Source: Branchinecta lynchi (lineage: Eukaryota > Arthropoda > Branchiopoda > Anostraca > Branchinectidae). Taken from it: DNA of 64,000 nucleotides. The DNA lies in the NCBI GenBank assembly GCA_023053575.1, contig JAKZAP010000014.1:14224938-14288937 (forward strand), read 5' to 3'. Made by a program: the position numbers and the translations under genes. Below, one piece after another: positions 59,601 to 63,560 of this stretch. Positions within the stretch are counted from its first letter, which is position 1, and each line of letters starts with the position of its first letter. The notes beneath the pieces are model-generated. The model did no database searches and was not told where the DNA came from. It was given only the letters and a program-made list of their open reading frames with translations.

Positions 59601-62170
59601 CCCTAAATCGAACATCTAATCAATTTCAAATAAAACTTTTACTTTCAACAAACTTTCCGGTTTGGGCCGGATTCCGGGCGAAATACTTGTCCGTAGAGAA
59701 AATAATTTTCACCATCGTCTTCAGCATGTCTTCCTACCCCTAAATCGAACATCTAATCAACTTCAAATAAAACTTTTACTTTCAACAAACTTTCCGGTTT
59801 TGGCCGGATTCCGGGCGAACTACTTGTCCGATGACAAAATGGTTTTCACCATCGTGTTCAGCATGTCTTCTTACCCCATAATCGACTATCACATTAGCTG
59901 TTTCAAAATATTTTGTTTGTCCCTTAATTTGAATCCCCTCCCCCACCCCTAAATGTAGAGCTACAAAGCCCATCTACGAACTTGACTGGTCCGACGACCC
60001 AACGAACCCTCACACCAAGTTTCATCAAAATATCTCATTCCCTTCGAGAGTTATCGTGCTTACAGACGGACGGACAGACGGACGGACGGACGGACGGACG
60101 GACGGACGGACGGACGGACGGACAGACGGACAACTTTTGCGATGTCATAGGTATCCCTCCACTTACGTTTTGGGATCCCAAAAAGCAATTGATCGAGACT
60201 GGGCAGCGATGGAGTGGAAACTACACTGGGAGGCCAGTGGATCTACTCAGCGGAACTAGACAACGCACTTCCACCTCTATCACTCAACCGGCGAATCTAA
60301 AGGATGTTCACCCAACCTTATTCGCCGGCCAGTGCGATTTATGGTAATTTAAGGTAAACAGGCTTCAAGATCCAATGAAAATTAGTTATTTCGTTGCTCC
60401 TCTATTGATAAAATCGAGTTTCACCGAACGAACTTTTTCTATCGAATTATGGTACCTCTATAAGTATCCTTTGAGCCCAAGCTGACTTTGAACATATATT
60501 CAAAAAATGTATACAACGGATAGGTCAGCTACGATTCTTCATCAGCGATATTGCGGCCCTTCTTGGCAAGAGTCCTCGTCAGGCTGTCAATCTTCTGGGT
60601 CAACGTCGGGGAAGGAAACAAACCTGTAATTACAGGTTTGTAATCTAAGATTACAGGTTTCTTTCTAAGATTACAGGTGTGTTTCCTTCACCAACGTTGA
60701 CCCAGAAGATCGACAGCCTGACGAGGACCCTTGCCAAGAAGGGTCGAAATATCGCTGATGAAGAATTTTAGCTGACGTATCAGTTGTATCCATAATTCGA
60801 AAATATGGTACCTCTCAGTTTCTGTACATCTATGCACGAAATATTTAGCTTGAACGTCGAAAAATAAATCTTTTTTTATAGTCAATAGCGGGATTCTTTA
60901 GAAATAACCCTCCAATATGAAAATGAACTTTTCTTCAGCTAGCTTTGCTTCATCAGCACACTAAAAAAAATGAAATGCACGCTTTTGTTGAAATTAAAAA
61001 TTTCCGCGTCTGTATGAACTTAGTCTTGAGGGACGAGCAGTGTATATTTTGAACCGAAAAGGGGTAAGACCCGACACTCTAGTTACACAACATGTATTCA
61101 CTTAAATAGGCCTGAAAACCGGAGAAACACGCGTTACTCCGTTTGCCCGATATCCACAGACGATGGATTTCATCGACTCAACCTCTACGCATAAAATATT
61201 TACCAACTACAAATATAAGCCACTGCCGAAAAATACACTAAAAATGGCCAACTCCTTGCAAGACATCATTCTCCAACATTTTCCCGCCGTGACCTTATCG
61301 CTCCTAACGTCTTTAATCATGCAAGTGAAGGCTTGTTTTGAAATTCAAAATCTCCGCGTCTGGATGAATTTTGGGTTGCCGTGCAAGCAGCGCACATTCT
61401 GAACGTCATTACTAGAGCCTCGGTGAAGAAATGCAAAACCGTCAAAATTTGTCAATGTATTCAAATATCAGAAGCAAAAATAAGCTGCCTTTTCAGCTAA
61501 CTATAAGTTGCACAAACGTACAATCGATTTTTTTCAGTCGGATGCGAATTTCCGAATCTCCAAACACATGAGAAGTCTTATCGGACTGTTTGTATACGCA
61601 GTTTTAATGTAGAAATGTCGCCTGTGCGTAAGCAGCAGTACTGCGTTTTTAACAAATTGCACGATGGCTTAAATGAAGATCCTTGAGAGAGACAAAAAAT
61701 TTAATATGTAATGGAATTTTACAAAAAAAAAGTTGAATACCATAACAGACCTGCCACGTGAAAATCTATGCAGATTTGTTTGTGGCAGGACTCAATAATT
61801 TAATCACTTAGCATAATAATATTGGGAACAAAAAAAGAAAATGGAAAAAAATAAATGCAATACTATACATAACAACTATATAAAAAAAAAAGGGAAAAAT
61901 TATTATTATTACAAACTCCATACAAAAGGAGACACATGGAATAGAAACGAAGCGGAAGGGAAGGAGTGACAACAACGAACGCAACGGGAGGTGGAAAAGG
62001 GCACTACTGACCTTGACGAGTTTTTCCTTGGAAAGAGCTGGCGTCCCGAGAACCGAAAGCTGAAGAAACTGTCTCTTCGTCTGCGGGTCTTTGAAGTTCT
62101 TCCAGTCGAAAGAAGTTGCATTAAGCCACGCCTGCTTCTCAAATTCGGCACTCTGCAGGGCCGAGGATAG
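23049..62170 (-). CDS. Ace: angiotensin-converting-enzyme-like M2 metallopeptidase, 10 exons, 5' end outside
   Basis: Ten exons with consistent phases join to 1671 bases, 556 residues plus stop. The family is a zinc dipeptidyl carboxypeptidase that removes C-terminal dipeptides from small peptides. Residue numbers count from the first exon seen. Zinc site HEMGH is at 304-308 and the third ligand Glu332 follows at the family's 28-residue spacing from His304. [14 protein letters not shown] and EYLRYFVSY keep the known substrate- and chloride-site positions. All three pairs of disulfide cysteines are present. The protein ends about 14 residues after the last conserved block, with no membrane anchor, so it is probably a secreted single-domain ACE as in many invertebrates. 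The signal peptide and roughly the first 60-90 residues lie beyond 64 kb. About 37 kb of introns is full of mobile DNA. Confidence 0.96.
23356..23393 (-). mobile_element. Z-family terminal fragment
   Basis: GACAAGACCAAAGGTTTCAG followed by a decayed GGGATCCC equivalent (GGGACCCC) matches only the CTTGTT end of Z. It lies about 110 bases inside the last ACE intron. Confidence 0.6.
24209..24585. mobile_element. N-family MITE, copy 3
   Basis: Ends AGTTGCGTTTTTGCAGACGC and GCAAAAACGCAACT, ATT duplicated at 24206-24208 and 24586-24588. 377 bp, non-coding. Confidence 0.88.
24780..25022 (-). CDS. Ace: ACE exon with substrate-site residues
   Basis: 81 codons spanning phase 2 to phase 2; the acceptor ends ATCTTCTAG, the donor is GTAAGC. 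It encodes [20 protein letters not shown], then [20 protein letters not shown] and QFQFHRALC...[12 protein letters not shown]. The Lys, two His and Tyr of the S2' and chloride sites are conserved. The insert after EAG ([10 protein letters not shown]) is longer than in vertebrate ACE. Confidence 0.97.
25055..25340 (-). mobile_element. LINE-like 3' tail, (TTAC)n
   Basis: A GTAA microsatellite at 25057-25075, then ACTTTATTACCCATCAAAG, reads on the minus strand as a LINE 3' end with a TTAC tail. No ORF recognised upstream of it. Confidence 0.4.
25398..25733. mobile_element. U-family palindromic MITE, most complete copy
   Basis: The left arm CAGAAATTTCATAACAGATA and right arm TATCTGTTATGAAACTTCTA are inverted. 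Nested inverted pairs (CTTTGTTAGGAAGAGCC with GGTTCTTCCTGATGG; AGTATCTACTGACT with AGCAAATACTTTT) make the whole 336 bp a long hairpin. No coding capacity. Confidence 0.8.
25740..26330. other. ACE intron, nothing recognised
   Basis: No exon and no clear repeat ends in this stretch. Confidence 0.4.
26337..26853. mobile_element. T-family inverted-repeat element, copy 2
   Basis: The ends GAAATAGAAAACCGTGATTT and its inverse face outward. The interior matches the 4.0-kb copy (GATGATGTGCGAGGGATAAA, AGAACGATGCGGAACCAACA) and is about 240 bases longer. Confidence 0.75.
26955..27050 (+). repeat. short CCGGAATTTCCGG tandem repeats
   Basis: GGAATTCCGG, GGAATTTCTGG, GGAATTTCCGGTAACAG and GGAATTCCGGTAACAG follow one another. 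Confidence 0.6.
27068..27265 (-). repeat. AG-headed dispersed repeat, copy 1
   Basis: An AG run, then GTTTATTTAGACAACATCG, GCTGACAGCTAATTTGCG and CGTTCGCGAAGCTACTGG. The same 200 bases, with a longer A run, lie at 50503-50716 inside a J element. On the minus strand it looks like a retroposed 3' end with a CT tail. Confidence 0.65.
27352..27455 (-). CDS. Ace: ACE exon, [16 protein letters not shown]
   Basis: 34 codons plus two bases, phase 0 in and 2 out, donor GTAAAC. It encodes [20 protein letters not shown] and [25 protein letters not shown] is the canonical M2 segment after the zinc-binding domain. The acceptor ends CCATTTCTAG. Confidence 0.97.
27485..29072. mobile_element. S-family short hairpin MITE, copy 1, split by Z element A
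   Basis: ACACTGTAAAACGTTTCTCC on the left and TTTTACAGTGT on the right are the same ends as the intact 158-bp S copy at 37742-37899. Matching ATTAATCTTATCTC and GATAAGATTA arms form a hairpin. Z element A sits in its T run. Confidence 0.75.
27647..29063 (+). mobile_element. Z-family element A (1417 bp)
   Basis: GGGATCCCAAAACGTAAGTG start, (GTCC)n at 27697-27728, TGATGAAACTTGGTGAGAAG, a unique ~130-bp stretch, then seven units of about 137 bp each containing CGGAATCCGGCC and ACCGGAAA, and the end GGGATCCCATCGAAACC...GGTCTTGTT. Nearly identical to element C but with one more unit. No protein recognised; the open frames in the array are shifted by 137 bases from unit to unit. Confidence 0.92.
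29240..29540. other. ACE intron, nothing recognised
   Basis: No exon or complete repeat identified here. Confidence 0.35.
29542..31160. mobile_element. O-family element 1, split by Z element B
   Basis: The start TAAAGTTTAACCGAATAGG and the end GTGAAACTTTAA are inverted. The interior shares GCCATTGCCGGAAAAAAG, AGTATCAGATTCCTTGCAAG and ATTCAAATCTCTCCGCGTCT with the copies at 43.7 and 61.0 kb. Z element B interrupts it at an A run. It abuts V copy 2 at a TTAA. Confidence 0.75.
29978..31069 (-). mobile_element. Z-family element B (1092 bp)
   Basis: Inverse orientation: on + AACAAGACCAAAGG ... GGGATCCC. Four to five minisatellite units, then the TTTCATCAAAATATCTCATT block and a short ACGGACGG stretch. 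Inserted in O element 1. Confidence 0.9.
31157..31515. mobile_element. V-family MITE, copy 2
   Basis: TTAAAGGACC at the left and GGTCCTTTAA at the right give a perfect 10-bp inverted repeat including TTAA. Interior TGGATAATTTGTTGAAAGCA matches the other copies. 359 bp. Confidence 0.85.
31520..32270. other. ACE intron with a short local duplication
   Basis: GAGCTTTAAAC then CTCGAAATAGAAACAAGACG at about 31629 and GAGCTTTAAACTTCCTGAAA at about 31747 are a diverged duplicate pair. No exon recognised. Confidence 0.4.
32271..32332 (+). repeat. left copy of a ~60-bp duplication flanking Z element H
   Basis: AAGAGGAAATAGTGCACTAA and AAAGAGAGACC recur at 33353-33412 on the other side of Z element H. 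Confidence 0.75.
32338..33352 (-). mobile_element. Z-family element H, degenerate, with a Q MITE inside
   Basis: On + it starts AACCCAAAGGTTTAAATGGG, has diverged minisatellite units and CAAAATATCTCAATCCC, and ends CACTTACGTTTTGAAATCTC, a decayed GGGATCCC end. A Q element sits at 32555-32857. Confidence 0.75.
32555..32857. mobile_element. Q-family hAT-like MITE, copy 1
   Basis: Left end TAGAGGTGTACTAGCC, right end GGTCGTAACGCCCCTG, near-identical flanking 8-mers (CTGGTGCT overlapping the left end, CTGGTGCG on the right), and long G and C homopolymers just inside both ends. The interior is repeats of ACCGACTGTTT with A runs. No coding capacity. Confidence 0.7.
33353..33412 (+). repeat. right copy of the ~60-bp duplication
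   Basis: Matches 32271-32332 and ends about 45 bases from the ACE HEMGH exon. Confidence 0.75.
33457..33721 (-). CDS. Ace: ACE exon with HEMGH zinc site
   Basis: 88 codons plus one base, phase 2 in and 0 out; the acceptor ends TTCTTTAG, the donor is GTAAGG. It encodes [35 protein letters not shown], then [17 protein letters not shown] and [16 protein letters not shown]. The two His and Glu of HEMGH and the later Glu of GFHEAVGD form the catalytic zinc site. All are intact, so the enzyme should be active. Confidence 0.98.
34201..34797 (+). repeat. three tandem copies of a ~200-bp unit
   Basis: GAAATGAGTGTGGCG starts at 34201, 34401 and 34607. Each unit also has TTAGTTTAGACCTGCTCAAA, CAATTCATTTTATTATTT and TTACAAATTGTCTCAT. 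A diverged single relative (CTAGGCAGTTGGAATACCCC) is near 44.8 kb. Confidence 0.85.
34798..35655. other. ACE intron, nothing recognised
   Basis: AT-rich, with no exon found and no clear repeat ends. Confidence 0.4.
35838..36417. mobile_element. U-family palindromic element, copy 2, with LINE tail inside
   Basis: The left arm CACTGTCATAAGTTTAAAAC and right arm CATGAAACTTCTGACAGTG are inverted. The interior hairpin around AAAAAAGTATCTGCTGAG is present. A LINE 3' end splits it at 36125-36392. Confidence 0.7.
36125..36392 (+). mobile_element. 5'-truncated LINE 3' end with (ATCT)n tail
   Basis: An AT-rich 3' UTR ending GATCAATAAAAATATCTATC with an ATCT repeat. No coding part. Nested in a U element that is nested in an O element. 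Confidence 0.55.
36753..36925 (-). CDS. Ace: ACE exon with CHASAWDF
   Basis: 57 codons plus two bases, phase 0 in and 2 out, donor GTAAGC. It encodes [40 protein letters not shown] and [18 protein letters not shown]. The His of CHAS is a substrate-binding residue. The family Tyr after WDF is replaced by Cys here. Confidence 0.97.
36955..37085. repeat. R-type repeat fragment
   Basis: AAGCTGACTTTAAAATATAC, AAACGTCAGCTACATG and AAGGGTCCTCGCCAG match the ends of the R fold-back at 60.5-60.8 kb. Confidence 0.55.
37150..37680. repeat. Y-type repeat units in tandem
   Basis: GCTAGTGTCGCTGC, TTTTTTTCAAGTCT and GCTACTCC(T/C)TAGT occur twice at about 37440 and 37590, with related sequence from 37170. 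The unit provides the empty site for Z element F at 7.1-8.1 kb. Confidence 0.6.
37742..37899. mobile_element. S-family hairpin MITE, copy 2, intact
   Basis: CACTGTACAAGAAAATCTTG and GAGAAACTTTTTACAGTG are the ends. Inside, CTACTGGGACTAATCTTG pairs with TAGATAAGATTAATCCCAGT AG to make a near-complete hairpin. Confidence 0.75.
37900..38385. other. ACE intron with a decayed repeat
   Basis: No exon. CCTTCAGCCAAAGCTGACCG at 38266 is the inverse of sequence recurring at 13.55, 40.3 and 45.1 kb. Confidence 0.4.
38390..40087. mobile_element. N-family MITE, copy 4, split by Z element C
   Basis: AGTTGCGTTTTTGCTGATAC start, GCAAAAACGCAACT end. The Z insertion falls in GTCGTTTTT/GCAGTTATCG, and the two halves join exactly as in the uninterrupted copy at 10.2 kb. 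Confidence 0.88.
38457..39780 (+). mobile_element. Z-family element C (1324 bp)
   Basis: GGGATCCCAAAACGTAAGTG start, an expanded (GTCC/GTCT)n at 38505-38580, the GATGAAACTTGGTGAGAAGG block, six minisatellite units, GGTCTTGTT end. Close to identical with element A over most of its length. Confidence 0.93.
40190..40345. repeat. R-type fragment joined to another dispersed repeat
   Basis: ATGTCAGCTACATTTTATTA GAGCTATATTTCGGCCCTTC is repeated at 46.3 kb. CCGTCAAATATGATTCGCAG then TCAGCTTGGGCTGAAGGA is repeated at 45.07 kb. Confidence 0.55.
41040..41250. repeat. W-type repeat, inverse of the 22.8-kb copy
   Basis: GATGACTATCTCTCCTTG, TGGTGTCACAGCTG and GGCGTGTTTTGGACTTAGTC occur in reverse order and orientation relative to 22745-22960. 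Confidence 0.7.
41407..42195. mobile_element. hAT-like element with AAGTACTT arrays (789 bp)
   Basis: Left end CAGTGTTAGGAAGTACTTC, right end AAGTACTTGTTACAACACTG, flanked by a perfect 8-bp duplication GTCGAAAG at 41399-41406 and 42196-42203. CAGTGTT ends with an 8-bp duplication are characteristic of hAT transposons. Both flanks of the interior carry many TACTTAAGTAC/AAGTACTT palindromes. The central ~450 bases hold only a short open frame with no transposase similarity that I can see, so it is non-autonomous. Confidence 0.88.
42315..42412 (-). CDS. Ace: ACE exon, GNMWAQQW
   Basis: 32 codons plus two bases, phase 1 in and 0 out, donor GTAAAA. It encodes [20 protein letters not shown] and [13 protein letters not shown]. 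The Gln of MWAQ-W is the substrate carboxylate-site residue of the family. Confidence 0.96.
42735..43075 (+). repeat. minisatellite of ~33-bp ATCTACCGGA units
   Basis: About ten units related to GGAATCTACCGGAACTTGCTC in tandem, with a higher-order repeat of about 170 bases. The period is close to a multiple of three, so long frames are open on both strands, giving an 11-residue repeat. No start context or splice sites suggest it is translated. Confidence 0.75.
43076..43675. other. ACE intron, nothing recognised
   Basis: Some chance open frames; no exon or clear repeat ends. Confidence 0.4.
43690..44212. mobile_element. O-family element 2, uninterrupted
   Basis: CAAGTTTAACTGAATAGG start and GATAAACTTTAAC end are inverted. 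Interior markers CTCTACGCTTGAAATAC, AAGCCATTGCCGAAAAATAA and CTCCGCGTCTGGATGAATTT match the other O copies. About 520 bp, non-coding. Confidence 0.75.
44213..45800. other. ACE intron with C runs and decayed repeats
   Basis: C runs at 44358-44372 and 44834-44850, a relative of the 34-kb tandem unit at 44745-44935, and a dispersed repeat at 45050-45110. No exon recognised. Confidence 0.45.
46707..48361 (+). mobile_element. X-family element 2 (about 1.65 kb)
   Basis: A T run, TATGG and AAGTGCCATATAGCGATCAC, GTCCGTCCGTCGGTCTGTCG, GGGCGATGAAACTTGACAGG, G-rich units with GTGGAGGGATCAGGATGAA, and the end AAGTGCCATATGAGCTCG TAGCTCTTGTT. It shares start, end and unit sequence with X element 1 but is much shorter. 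Confidence 0.85.
48394..48466 (-). tRNA. tRNA-Thr(TGT)-like, probably a pseudogene
   Basis: Cloverleaf seen on the minus strand: D stem GCTC/GAGC perfect, anticodon loop ATTGTAA (anticodon TGT), anticodon stem 4 of 5, T arm with GGGTTCAAATCC, acceptor 5 of 7 counting G-U. The mismatches argue for a pseudogene or SINE head. Confidence 0.55.
48893..48965 (+). pseudogene. tRNA-Ala(AGC) pseudogene
   Basis: GCTCAAATGGTAGAGCGCTC and an anticodon arm CTCAC-ATAGCAT-GTGAG are almost those of a normal tRNA-Ala(AGC). The acceptor stem does not pair and the T arm is degenerate. Confidence 0.7.
49049..49261. mobile_element. K-family inverted-repeat element, copy 2
   Basis: TAGTTACTACGC start and GCGTAGTAACTA end are exact inverses. 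The body matches 6.56-6.77 kb. It ends 34 bases from the donor of the next ACE exon. Confidence 0.78.
49296..49487 (-). CDS. Ace: ACE exon, DFSDTAKMW to PAHLLG
   Basis: 64 codons' worth, phase 1 in and 1 out; the acceptor ends ATTTTCCAG, the donor is GTGAGT. It encodes [40 protein letters not shown] and HKLSQLYG...IPAHLLG. LW--L-PLY--LHAYVR is a signature M2 helix. Confidence 0.97.
49535..50110 (-). mobile_element. possible LINE-like 3' end
   Basis: A TTTA/ATTT microsatellite at 49532-49548 followed by AT-rich sequence, with a short open frame (49859-50107) on the minus strand. The frame resembles no protein I can name. Low certainty. Confidence 0.3.
50401..50995. mobile_element. J-family MITE, copy 1, with nested repeat
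   Basis: AGTTGCGTTTTTGATCCGAA and TTCGGATCAAAAACGCAACT are exact 20-bp inverted ends. ATT is duplicated at 50398-50400 and 50996-50998. The AG-headed repeat at 50503-50716 splits it. Confidence 0.88.
50503..50716 (-). repeat. AG-headed dispersed repeat, copy 2
   Basis: Same as 27068-27265, including AAATCCGTAAAAAAAGGTAC, with a 30-base A run at 50594-50625 in place of the mixed A/C stretch. Confidence 0.65.
51182..52400. other. ACE intron with weak exon-like frames
   Basis: A Z minisatellite fragment lies at 51605-51642 (ATTCGGCCAAAACCGGAAAG). Plus-strand frames at 51807-51998 and 52093-52203 could be joined by a 94-bp GT-AG intron into KPIIILSSP...[13 protein letters not shown], but there is no ATG and no recognised family. 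Confidence 0.3.
52405..52777. mobile_element. V-family MITE, copy 4
   Basis: TAAAGACCTGTCTTACC start, GCGGGGTCCTTTAA end. GGAGACCCCAATTTCG and AACCGGTTATGTAAATTTTT are near identical to copy 2. Confidence 0.82.
52780..53375. other. ACE intron, nothing recognised
   Basis: No exon or complete repeat found. Confidence 0.4.
53377..53520 (-). CDS. Ace: ACE exon, [19 protein letters not shown]
   Basis: 48 codons' worth, phase 1 in and 1 out; the acceptor ends TTAATTACAG, the donor is GTAAGT. It encodes [40 protein letters not shown] and [17 protein letters not shown] is a conserved early M2 segment. Confidence 0.97.
53740..54150. repeat. dispersed repeat and LINE tail
   Basis: CGGCGCCTCGCTGACGCTCGG at 53840 resembles CGGCGCTTCGCTAGCCGCTC at 34.1 kb. 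Plus-strand LINE-like tail GGCGGGCTATAAATAAAATT then ATTC repeats ends at about 54155. Confidence 0.5.
54160..54810. other. ACE intron, little recognised
   Basis: A degenerate U-like end (GATAACAGAAGCATCC...TTTCTGACAGTG) at about 54245-54295; otherwise nothing. Confidence 0.4.
54814..55165. mobile_element. V-family MITE, copy 5, diverged
   Basis: TTAAAGGACACGTCGTACTC start and GTGCGAGGCGTCCTTTAA end, with CAGCCGAAGCC inside. Weaker match than the other copies. Confidence 0.7.
55180..55610 (-). other. unidentified GC-richer stretch with two overlapping open frames
   Basis: Two minus-strand frames (55260-55610, 116 codons; 55180-55422, 80 codons) overlap out of register. Base composition is richer in G+C than the surroundings. 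I recognise no family. It could be a decayed retroposed coding sequence. Confidence 0.3.
55682..56014. mobile_element. Q-family hAT-like MITE, copy 2 (333 bp)
   Basis: CAGGGCCGTTACTCGCC start and GTCGTGACACCCCTG end, with a perfect 8-bp duplication ATGAAAGG at 55674-55681 and 56015-56022. G and C runs just inside the ends. It lies in the very end of V copy 6. Confidence 0.88.
56016..56486. mobile_element. V-family MITE, copy 6, with R-type insert
   Basis: TGAAAGGACCCATCG start, CAGAGGTGTGCTTTAA end. AGAAGTCAACAGGTCTGGG and TGGATAATTTGTTGAAGGCA match V. A short R-type piece at about 56332-56430 is flanked by GTATACAGGTA on both sides. Confidence 0.72.
56340..56430. repeat. R-type repeat with 11-bp flanking duplication
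   Basis: TTTGAGCCCAAGCTGACTTTG start is identical to 60475. AGTATACAGGTA occurs on both sides (about 56324 and 56424), suggesting a target-site duplication. Confidence 0.6.
56928..57225. mobile_element. Q-family hAT-like MITE, copy 3
   Basis: CAGAGGCGTTACTAGCC start, long G runs at both ends, ACCGACTGTTTTAGC interior. The right terminus is truncated, so no target duplication was found. Confidence 0.65.
57439..57532 (-). CDS. Ace: ACE exon, [18 protein letters not shown]
   Basis: 31 codons plus one base, phase 0 in and 1 out; the acceptor ends GTTTTTCAG, the donor is GTATGT. It encodes [18 protein letters not shown], then [13 protein letters not shown]. The two cysteines form the first conserved disulfide of the family. 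Confidence 0.96.
57690..57890 (+). mobile_element. LINE-like 3' tail with (TAAA)n
   Basis: An AT-rich stretch ending GAGGGAAATAAATGAATAAA TAAATAAA, typical of a LINE tail. An O-type start follows immediately. Confidence 0.45.
57891..58062. mobile_element. truncated O-family start pieces
   Basis: TTAAAGTTGAACCGATTAGG at 57892 and TTAAAGTTGAACCGAATAGG at 58049 are two O starts. Each stops early, where LINE sequence begins. Confidence 0.6.
58070..58516 (+). pseudogene. LINE reverse transcriptase C-terminus and 3' tail
   Basis: The frame encodes [20 protein letters not shown], then [19 protein letters not shown], the typical stretch after the RT core of L2/CR1/Jockey-like LINEs. The frame then breaks. 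The piece ends with an ATTG tail at 58499-58516. 5' truncated and dead. Confidence 0.8.
58530..60263 (+). pseudogene. second LINE C-terminal ORF, split by Z element D
   Basis: [20 protein letters not shown], then VDNF, stops at an A run at 58716. The same frame resumes at 60180 as [15 protein letters not shown] and ends at a TAG at 60258-60260. Six A residues at the junction restore the frame. The pattern is a standard LINE ORF2 terminus. Confidence 0.75.
58718..60179 (-). mobile_element. Z-family element D (1462 bp)
   Basis: On + AACAAGACCAAAGG ... GGGATCCC. Seven minisatellite units, three of them spaced exactly 137 bases (59388, 59525, 59662), then the TTTCATCAAAATATCTCATT block and (GGAC)n at 60065-60129. 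It interrupts a LINE ORF. Confidence 0.93.
60347..61030. mobile_element. O-family element 5, split by the R fold-back
   Basis: The left part AAAATTAGTTATTTCGTTGC to about 60470; the right part from GGTACCTCTCAG at 60806 to AATTTCCGCGTCTGTATG. The order of markers matches O element 2. Confidence 0.6.
60470..60800. mobile_element. R fold-back element
   Basis: Two long arms face each other around 60635: TCTTCTGGGTCAACGT with ACGTTGACCCAGAAGA, GGAAGGAAACAAACCTGTAA with TTACAGGTGTGTTTCC, and GACTCTTGCCAAG-type ends. The whole piece can fold into one long hairpin. Fragments recur at 37.0, 40.2, 46.3, 56.4 and 56.8 kb. Confidence 0.75.
61045..61510. mobile_element. O-family element 3
   Basis: TTTTGAACCGAAAAGGGG start, AAAAATAAGCTGCCTTTTCA near the right end. 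CCACTGCCGAAAAATACAC and CTCCGCGTCTGGATGAATTT are shared with O element 2. Confidence 0.7.
62012..62170 (-). CDS. Ace: ACE exon, most 5' in window
   Basis: 53 codons, phase 0 at both ends; the acceptor ends TTGTTTTTAG, the donor is GTCAGT. It encodes [40 protein letters not shown] and [22 protein letters not shown] and the Leu-rich stretch match the family's N-terminal helices. NAT is a potential N-glycosylation site. Confidence 0.95.
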
Positions 62171-62820
62171 CTAAAAACAAAGACTAATTTAACACAGATT
62201 AACTAGAGAAAAGAAAACTAAAATAAAGGACCCCATGGAAGACAAGCTAAAAGATTAACGCCAAATGTAATAATGAACAAACAATATGGTTTACCTATTG
62301 CGAGCGTGAAAATCGAAACAAAATTGGCTGACAAATTAAAATGGACTAGAAACGAGCTGACAAGTCAAGTCGCAGTGCCTGTTAAAACGCCTCCCAAAGG
62401 ATGTCTTGTTATTTAATTTCCGTCTGGTGAAACAGTACGGACTTACTTGTTTCGAGGGTAGGCCTATGGCTAATATGGTTCATCAGCTGATTACCACCGT
62501 ACCATATCAGCTTTTTCTACCTCGTTTTGTTACCTCGCTTTCAACTTTTTCGGTTTACCATCGAGGGATTAAAGCATAGAATGTTTTAGGTCAGAGCTGT
62601 GATGAAGATCTAGCTGTTTTTAAATCACTACTTAAAGAACATTTATTCTATAAATATGATTTTTAGTTTTAGTTTTGCTTGGAGTGTTCTCAATTGATTT
62701 GTGTGGGTTCTCTGTTTAAGTTTTGCTGGATTCAGTATCATTTGATTACCGTAACTGTTTGCATTCTTTTCTGCCAATCCTTGGACAGGCTAGTGCTTTC
62801 TCGGGTGTCCTATATGGAGT
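62171..62820. other. ACE intron, nothing recognised
   Basis: No further ACE exon was found on the minus strand from here to 64000, so the signal-peptide exon lies outside the window. Confidence 0.5.
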
Positions 62821-62824
62821 TTCT

Positions 62825-63560
62825 GGGATCCCTAAACGTAAGTGACGAGATACCTATGATTTTGTAAAAGTTGTCCGCCTGTCCGTCGTTCAGACATTTT
62901 ATTCAAATTTGGCATGAGGGCTCTTTGGGTCAAAGTACAGATCAAGTTCATCGATGTGCCGTGTAGCCCCAGGGGTGGGGGAGGGGTTTCAAATTAAGGG
63001 TCGAAAAAAACATTTTAAACAGTCAATGACATAGTCGATCTAGGGGTAAGGAGACTTGCTGAGCCCATATCTGAAACTTATTTTCTCGCCGGACAAGTAG
63101 TTCACCCGGAATCCGGCCAGAACCAGCAAATTTGTTAAAAGAACAAGTTTTACTTCAAGTTGATTAAATGTTTGACATGGGGGTAAAGACATGCTGAAAC
63201 CATAATATGAAAATCATTTTCTACCCGGACATATAGCCCGCCCGGAATCCGGCCGAAACCGGAAAGTCTTAAAAAGTTTTATCTGAAGTTGATTAGAGAT
63301 TCGATGTAGTGGTAAGGAGGCATGCTGAATCCGTGTATGAAAATCATTTTCTTGACGGACAAATAGTTTACCCGGAATCCGGCCAAAGCCTGAAAAGTAA
63401 GTACATCCGGAATCCGGCTGAAACCGGAGATTTGGCAGAAGTAAGGCAGGAAGTTTCGATAAATTTCGTCAAAGTACGCGGTAAACACCCATGCTGAATC
63501 CATACCTGAAATTGGTTTTCTCAGGTGAATAGCCATTGGCATTAATCTGTTTCTAACAAA
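62825..63560 (+). mobile_element. Z-family element K, 3'-truncated
   Basis: GGGATCCCTAAACGTAAGTG start, a single GTCCGCCTGTCCG, diverged minisatellite units with CGGAATCCGGCC, and ATTGGTTTTCTCAGGTGAAT near the right. The CTTGTT end is missing. Confidence 0.75.

Noticed and set aside
59388..59952. Overlapping open frames beginning MGRIPGEIL in Z element D (and the same on other copies)
   Set aside because: They are the 137-bp minisatellite read in successive frames (137 is not a multiple of three); no start context or conservation of coding frame.
62451..62520. Possible upstream ACE exon with an ACAA/GTAAGT donor on the minus strand
   Set aside because: None of the three frames resembles the N-terminal M2 sequence or a signal peptide.
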